DNA of 64,000 bases, taken from positions 111,444-175,443 of the forward strand of contig NZ_NJAG01000016.1 in the NCBI RefSeq assembly GCF_002872335.1, read 5' to 3'. Below are positions 59,366 to 64,000 of the stretch, in pieces. The translations under genes and the position numbers were made by a program. The notes below the pieces were generated by a model. The model saw only the letters and a program-made list of their open reading frames with translations, did not search any database and was not told the origin of the DNA. How positions within the stretch are numbered: position 1 is the first letter of the stretch; every line of letters begins with the position of its first letter. The DNA is from Siphonobacter sp. BAB-5405 (lineage in GTDB: Bacteria; Bacteroidota; Bacteroidia; Cytophagales; Spirosomataceae).

Positions 59366-62300
59366 TTAAAAACCCACATTCAGACCCAGCGAAAACGACC
59401 GGATGGTCGGATAGGAATCGTAAGCTCCCTGATACGTTTTGTACGTGTAGGGATTGTAAAAATTAATCGGGTTGATCGCTACCAGAAACACGCTCATGCT
59501 GCCGATTCCCATATTTTTAGCTACAGGAGCGGGTAATGCGTAGTTGATATTCAGGTTTCGCATCGCGAAGCTGAAGGAATTCCTAAACCAGAACGACGAA
59601 GCCACACTGTACGAATCTTCGTAGAACGGGTCGGGATACGCGGCGTTCGGGTTTTCCGGTGTCCAGTGATCCGTCCAGAAGGAAGGGCGGTTTACCGTGG
59701 GGCGGGCCCGGGAACGAGCGGAGCCTTCTACCATAGCCTGTCCACCAAAACTACCACCCATCACTGCGGCCAGCGTAAAGGATTTATACGTCGTACTTAC
59801 ATTGAAACCAAAGCTGTAGTGGTTGTCTTCCTTGGGCGTCAGGAAATCCATATCCACGTCCTTCGTGATTTTTCCATCCGGAGCCGTAAACTGACCCGAA
59901 GCATCTTTGGGACCGCGAATGTCTTTGTAGTACAGCATACCGGGTTTCGGAACGACGCCGAAGATGGTATAACCGGGATTGGCTTCCAGGTACCGATCCA
60001 CTTCGTCCTGCGAACGGAACATGCCTTCGTACACGTAGCCCTGTAAGCCCATATCGGTTGAGCGGCCTGTAGGGTCTTCGTAGGTACCTAGCTTGCCGCG
60101 TTCAACGTCTACCCGAATGCGTTTGTTGTCACTCCAGGCCAGGAAGGTGTTGATTTTATACGACCAGTCCTTGTTGATTTTGTCCGAATAACCCAGGGAA
60201 AGTTCGAAGCCAAAGCCATTGACAATCGAGAAGTTTTCGGAAGGCAGCGTCGCCCCTACCGTCAGCGGTACGGAAGAAGACAGGGCCGTCAGCATATTGT
60301 AGCGGTGATCGTAAAAGCCATCCAGCGAAAACGACAGACGATTTCTGAAAAACTGAGCATCGATCCCGGCGTTGTATTTCATATTGTCATCCCAGCGAAT
60401 ACCCCGGTTAGCCATGATGTTGTTGGGTACGACGCCCAGGGGACGATCGCTATTTCCACCGAATACGGCTCCTTTCCCTACCTGAATCGAGTAGCTGTTC
60501 AACCAGTTATAGGGCTTGGTAGCATCCCCACCGGATAAACCTACGGATCCACGGATTTTCAGGAATTCGACAAAGGATACGCCATTTTTAAAGAAGGGTT
60601 CTTCGGACAGCACCCAGCCCAGGGACAGGGAGGGGAAGAAACCCCAGCGATATTCGGGGGCAAAGTTGGTCGAACCATCGTACCGAAGGGCGACTTCGGC
60701 CAGGTACTTATCGTCGTAATTGTAATTGATCCGTCCGGCGTACGACAGCGTCCCAGCCTCCGTTTCGGTTTCCTCGGCGGTTTGGGCACCGGTGGCGTAA
60801 CGCATGTTGTCTAAGCCGCCAATGATGGGGTTTTCCCGCAAACCGGCCAGCATATCCGTCCGGCGTTCCGACTGCTCGAAAAACGCAATCCCGGATACAT
60901 GATGTTTCCCAAACTGACGGTCATAATTCAGGTAGCCATTGAACTGATAGCTATCGACGTAACCCGGATTCAGACGAATCTGGTCGCCATTTCTCAACTG
61001 AATCGGATTTCCTACGATATCCCCGCCTACGATGTGCCGATGTTCGCCCAGCATACTGAAGTTATAGACGTTGTAGCGGGTACCGTACTGCTTACCGAAG
61101 GAGTTGTCCATGGTCTTGCTATACAACACCCGGGCCTTTAATCCTTTGATAAACGGGATATCGTACTCCAGGTTAGCCATCACATTCAGCCCCGTATTCC
61201 GGGTCGCCGTGTAGTTATTGGATCGCTGAATTTCGAAAAAGTGGAAGGATTCCAGGTTGTTCTGGTTCCCGCCGGGTTGCAATACGGGCAGACCGTTAAC
61301 GTACGGAGGATTGAACTGTGACGTGTACAATAGCCCTCGCATATCATTCTCTGCGTTTTCTCCACCCTGCTTCAGGTAGTACATCCGACGCTGCGACAAG
61401 TCTCCACTCAGGATAAATCCGGCTCTCAGGTTTTTGGTTACCTTGATGTCCGTACTGGCCCGGAACGTCCATTTGTTCGCATTGATATTGTCGAAGTTGG
61501 CATTCTGGTAGTTGTACGATACCCCGGCGTAATACGTAGCCCGCTCCGATCCTCCGCTGACGTTTACCGCATGGCGGGTTAGTGTCGCAGGTTTCCAGGC
61601 CATTTCCAGCCAGTTGTAACTGTTATTGCGGAAATGTTCCAGCTCGTCCTGCGTATAGTAAAGCGGATCATTGGCTGGTTTACCCTGCGTCCGGTAGTAA
61701 TCGTTCAAATACGTGGCCTGCTCGTACCCGTTCATCATCGAGGGCAGACGAATGGCATCCGTAATCCCAATAGAACCGCTGTAATTTACTTTCGGTGCTC
61801 CGGCTTTTCCGCGTTTAGTAGCGACCACGACCACCCCCTGATTGGAACGGGCTCCGTAAATGGCAGCGGCGGCGTCCTTCAGTACCGATATGGCTTCTAC
61901 TTCCGAAGCATCCAGTACGTTAAAATCGTCTTCCGTACGAACGACGTTGTCAATGACGTAAAGTGGACGTACCGTTCCCCCATCTTTAGCCAGTACAATC
62001 GGGTTCCGAACGGTTATCCCGCCATTATCGCCGGGCCGTCCGGTTCCCCCCGAGACGTTCACGCCGGGCAACTGGCCCTGCAAAGCCGCTGACAAGCTAC
62101 CCACCGGCAGTTGCTGAATGGCTTTCATGTCTACCGGAGCGACAGCCCCCGTCAGACTCACCTTCTTCTGCGTACCGTACCCTACCACCACAACCTCATC
62201 GAGAGCGGCATCGTTATCTTCCATTTGCACCAGAAAGTTCGTCCGTTTGGCTACGGCTACTTCCTGGGTTTTATAGCCCACGCTACTGAAAATCAGGGTC

Positions 62301-62554
62301 TCCTCACCCGTAGGCAGGTTCAGTCGGAACACCCCTTTTGCATCGGTAACGGTACCGGAGCTGGTTCCCTTAATGGCCACACTCACGCCTACCAGAGGCA
62401 TACCTTTCGCGTCCTGAACGGTACCCGTCGTATTAATAAATGCCGAAGCTTTGCTAGCCGTAGGATGTTTGAGTTTAGGTTCCGCATAGGCATAGTCTAC
62501 GCATCCCACAAAACCGGGCAATAATGTACAAATGACCCTTACAATTTTTTTCAT
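59366..62554 (-). CDS. SusC/RagA family TonB-dependent transporter
   Basis: 1062-residue outer-membrane importer. After an export signal comes a carboxypeptidase-regulatory-like domain (about 43-125; TVQDAKGMPLVGVSVAIKGTSSGTVTDAKG), then the TonB-box region and VVVGYGTQKKVSLTGAV. The plug (about 130-245) has SLSAALQGQLPGVNVSGG and VLKDAAAAIYGARSNQGVVVVATKRG, and a 22-strand barrel follows. It imports oligosaccharides with the following SusD. The order DUF3826 > susC > susD suggests a pectin or rhamnogalacturonan system, but specificity cannot be read directly. Confidence 0.95.
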   Translation of the reverse strand: MKKIVRVICTLLPGFVGCVDYAYAEPKLKHPTASKASAFINTTGTVQDAKGMPLVGVSVAIKGTSSGTVTDAKGVFRLNLPTGEETLIFSSVGYKTQEVAVAKRTNFLVQMEDNDAALDEVVVVGYGTQKKVSLTGAVAPVDMKAIQQLPVGSLSAALQGQLPGVNVSGGTGRPGDNGGITVRNPIVLAKDGGTVRPLYVIDNVVRTEDDFNVLDASEVEAISVLKDAAAAIYGARSNQGVVVVATKRGKAGAPKVNYSGSIGITDAIRLPSMMNGYEQATYLNDYYRTQGKPANDPLYYTQDELEHFRNNSYNWLEMAWKPATLTRHAVNVSGGSERATYYAGVSYNYQNANFDNINANKWTFRASTDIKVTKNLRAGFILSGDLSQRRMYYLKQGGENAENDMRGLLYTSQFNPPYVNGLPVLQPGGNQNNLESFHFFEIQRSNNYTATRNTGLNVMANLEYDIPFIKGLKARVLYSKTMDNSFGKQYGTRYNVYNFSMLGEHRHIVGGDIVGNPIQLRNGDQIRLNPGYVDSYQFNGYLNYDRQFGKHHVSGIAFFEQSERRTDMLAGLRENPIIGGLDNMRYATGAQTAEETETEAGTLSYAGRINYNYDDKYLAEVALRYDGSTNFAPEYRWGFFPSLSLGWVLSEEPFFKNGVSFVEFLKIRGSVGLSGGDATKPYNWLNSYSIQVGKGAVFGGNSDRPLGVVPNNIMANRGIRWDDNMKYNAGIDAQFFRNRLSFSLDGFYDHRYNMLTALSSSVPLTVGATLPSENFSIVNGFGFELSLGYSDKINKDWSYKINTFLAWSDNKRIRVDVERGKLGTYEDPTGRSTDMGLQGYVYEGMFRSQDEVDRYLEANPGYTIFGVVPKPGMLYYKDIRGPKDASGQFTAPDGKITKDVDMDFLTPKEDNHYSFGFNVSTTYKSFTLAAVMGGSFGGQAMVEGSARSRARPTVNRPSFWTDHWTPENPNAAYPDPFYEDSYSVASSFWFRNSFSFAMRNLNINYALPAPVAKNMGIGSMSVFLVAINPINFYNPYTYKTYQGAYDSYPTIRSFSLGLNVGF

Positions 62555-62606
62555 AAGATGTTTGAAGCGTAAAGAAGTAGCATCGTATTATGGCAGGAAG
62601 TGTTAC

Positions 62607-63266
62607 TTAATTAAGTTTATTTTTCTCACGGGCAATACGCTCTTCCCAGGCCTTACTCGCCTGTTTCATATCGATACCGGAGGCCGACAGATAGTTATTA
62701 ATTTTACCCTTGTACTTCCCAAACCACGCGTGTTTTTTATTGGATGATTCGGCATCCATGGCCCGTTCACGAGCTTCGGTTAAGTAAGCAAGAATTTGCT
62801 TTTTCTGCCCTTCTGTTAAATCAGGTAACATCTCCTGATACCCCTTGTATGTGATCGGCAAAACTCCGTACGTCATACCATCCTTAACCGCCTCTATTTG
62901 TTGCTCCGAAAGCACTTTTTTTAACTTGGACAAGTACGCGGAATGGGCCTTTTCTAAGGCTGCCATTCGTTGATCCTCTACCTGCCTTATTTTCGTTTCC
63001 TGAATTTCTTTAGAAAGATCCGTTGCTGCTTTAATTTGCTTAATCTGTGCATTGTATAGATCATGCGTCGTATTCAACTGCCGATACTGATCTACAATAA
63101 TATCCCGAACTTTTACTGAATCAGGCGTGTGTAAAGCAGTAACAATTTTCTCAGCCCGTTTCGTAATGGTCTGCGTATAGGCCTCAGCTTCCTGTTGGGT
63201 ATTCTGGGCTTTTGCTCCCATACTAATACCTACGACCATCGTAATCGTTACAAGGATTTTATTCAT
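62607..63266 (-). CDS. DUF3826 family exported protein
   Basis: 219-residue exported protein (signal peptide MNKILVTITMVVGISMGAKA), highly charged and alpha-helical. The pattern matches DUF3826: RAEKIVTALHTPDSVKVRDIIVDQYRQLNTTHD, YGVLPITYKGYQEMLPDLTEGQKKQILAYLTEARERAMD, and SSNKKHAWFGKYKGKINNYLSASGIDMK. The activity is unknown; it is often found in Bacteroidota pectin and rhamnogalacturonan loci. It is the first gene of the leftward unit, 52 bases ahead of susC. Confidence 0.83.
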   Translation of the reverse strand: MNKILVTITMVVGISMGAKAQNTQQEAEAYTQTITKRAEKIVTALHTPDSVKVRDIIVDQYRQLNTTHDLYNAQIKQIKAATDLSKEIQETKIRQVEDQRMAALEKAHSAYLSKLKKVLSEQQIEAVKDGMTYGVLPITYKGYQEMLPDLTEGQKKQILAYLTEARERAMDAESSNKKHAWFGKYKGKINNYLSASGIDMKQASKAWEERIAREKNKLN

Positions 63267-63835
63267 TGGAATAAATAGAAAGTATGGTAGTTCCTGTGCG
63301 AAATTTTGCGTTTATGCCAGCTTTTAAATAAAGTCCTTTATTTTCCCGAAGACCCTTACTCGATTCTGCAGATGATGAAGACTAAAAGCGTCCAATCCAT
63401 GGCAAACTATAGCTAGCTTAAACCTCTCAAAGGGTGAAAGTTTATGGATAGTACTCGTAAAATATATTTGAATAGTACAAATTTTGCACTTTTCAATCAT
63501 AAATTAGTCCTCATTATTATCAACTTATTATAGGAAATTATCATAGAATTCATTTGAATTATTATATTTGTATTTCCTTACGTTCTTCCGCCCAGTTTCA
63601 GATCGAGAACAATAAATCTTTTAATAAAAAAATTTATAATCGTCTGTCATACAGATCATTATAAATACATCGATAAAACAGACATTGCTGCACGAGTTTA
63701 GCGATGTTTGCTCGTTTTGTTCAGGTTGAAGAGAAACGGTAAGGGTAAGATTTAACAGAATCCCGGAGTAAGCACTTTCTAAGTTTCGCTCCGATGCATT
63801 CACACCTCTAAGAAAACGATCAACGCCTTGCGTAC
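63267..63835. other. Divergent AT-rich spacer between the DUF3826 and AraC-type genes
   Basis: 569 bases holding the control regions of the sus unit and of the divergent regulator. TATATTTG at 63563-63570 (+ strand) matches the -7 motif but is 266 bases before the regulator. A short open frame at 63621-63803 (minus) has no recognisable features and is probably chance. Confidence 0.5.
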
Positions 63836-64000
63836 ATGAAGCCTCTATTTCACAAAGTCCCCGTTAAACTGGAGAGTTCTTTCAGCATTCGTCACGACAT
63901 TAAACCTAATTTCGGTACCATCTGGCATTATCACCCGGAAATCGAACTTCATTACGTCATTCAGGGCGAAGGCGTCCGATTCATCGGTGATAACATCAGC
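63836..64000 (+). CDS. AraC-type transcriptional regulator, N-terminal part (cut by window edge)
   Basis: 55 codons from ATG at 63836 to the window edge, with no stop. The sequence (MKPLFHKVPVKLESSFSIRH, then GTIWHYHPEIELHYVIQGEGVRFIGDNIS) is the cupin-like sensing domain at the start of many AraC-family regulators. The WHYHPEIEL stretch is particularly typical. The DNA-binding domain lies outside the window. Its place, divergent from a DUF3826-susCD unit, makes it the probable local regulator of that unit. Confidence 0.75.
   Translation, partial: MKPLFHKVPVKLESSFSIRHDIKPNFGTIWHYHPEIELHYVIQGEGVRFIGDNIS

Noticed and set aside
63621..63803. 60-residue minus-strand open frame
   Set aside because: AT-rich spacer with no start context, signal or family resemblance.
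1..64000. Insertion sequence, prophage or integrative element
   Set aside because: I found no transposase, integrase, phage or conjugation gene.

Overview
The window looks like the chromosome of a cytophaga-type Bacteroidota, probably order Cytophagales. The evidence is the recurring Bacteroidota -7 promoter motif TAnnTTTG (for example TACCTTTGC before rnpB, rpsP and sufC), a SusC/SusD pair with DUF3826, a long-tailed ribosomal protein S16, an arginine-operon type GNAT, and CtlX. This is chromosomal core mixed with catabolic accessory genes. I see no prophage, transposase, CRISPR array or rRNA operon.

Layout. 1-5334: end of a DUF4403 protein, the RNase P RNA, an OmpA-type outer membrane protein, then rpsP-rimM-trmD. 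5405-8852: a leftward pectin/rhamnogalacturonan group (GH105 and two CE12-type acetylesterases). 9610-15323: a flavodoxin-fold oxidoreductase with a divergent HxlR regulator, beta carbonic anhydrase, a GNAT, an RluA-family pseudouridine synthase, sufB and an Lrp/AsnC regulator. 15443-15702: a stand-alone RNA gene with tRNA-like ends and an unusually large variable region. 15912-19156: a DUF819 membrane protein and a second GH105 fused to a DUF4350-like domain.

19430-26625 holds a complete six-gene ebo cluster (eboA-F). This conserved set of uncharacterised enzymes is known from cyanobacteria, scattered bacteria and eustigmatophyte plastids, and has been linked to an unknown metabolite or to precursor export. 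It ends at a strong terminator. 26819-35641 carries housekeeping genes (VOC protein, radical SAM protein, polA, FMN reductase, FeoB-associated protein, inositol monophosphatase, AI-2E and DoxX-like membrane proteins). 35728-44866 carries a GH29 fucosidase, an alpha/beta hydrolase, an arginine-type GNAT, an M28 peptidase, a DECR-type reductase, and the CtlX and ArcA guanidine-modifying enzymes.

45213-50399 is the rest of the SUF iron-sulfur machinery (sufC, sufD, sufS, sufE, a MIP18/DUF59 protein) followed by a bacilliredoxin. SufB lies about 30 kb away, and an intrinsic terminator separates sufCD from sufS. PBP1A, hemF, a small lipoprotein, a DUF2891 protein and a polysaccharide deacetylase follow. 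The right end is a polysaccharide utilisation unit (DUF3826 > SusC > SusD, leftward) with a divergent AraC-type regulator cut by the window edge. Together with the GH105 and CE12 enzymes further left, this suggests use of pectin side chains.

Two families of intergenic repeats run through the window. One is a modular hairpin element with compensatory base changes between copies. The other consists of GT-rich arms after stop codons matched by AC-rich arms before the next gene. Functions are assigned by recognising families and motifs by eye; no database search was run.
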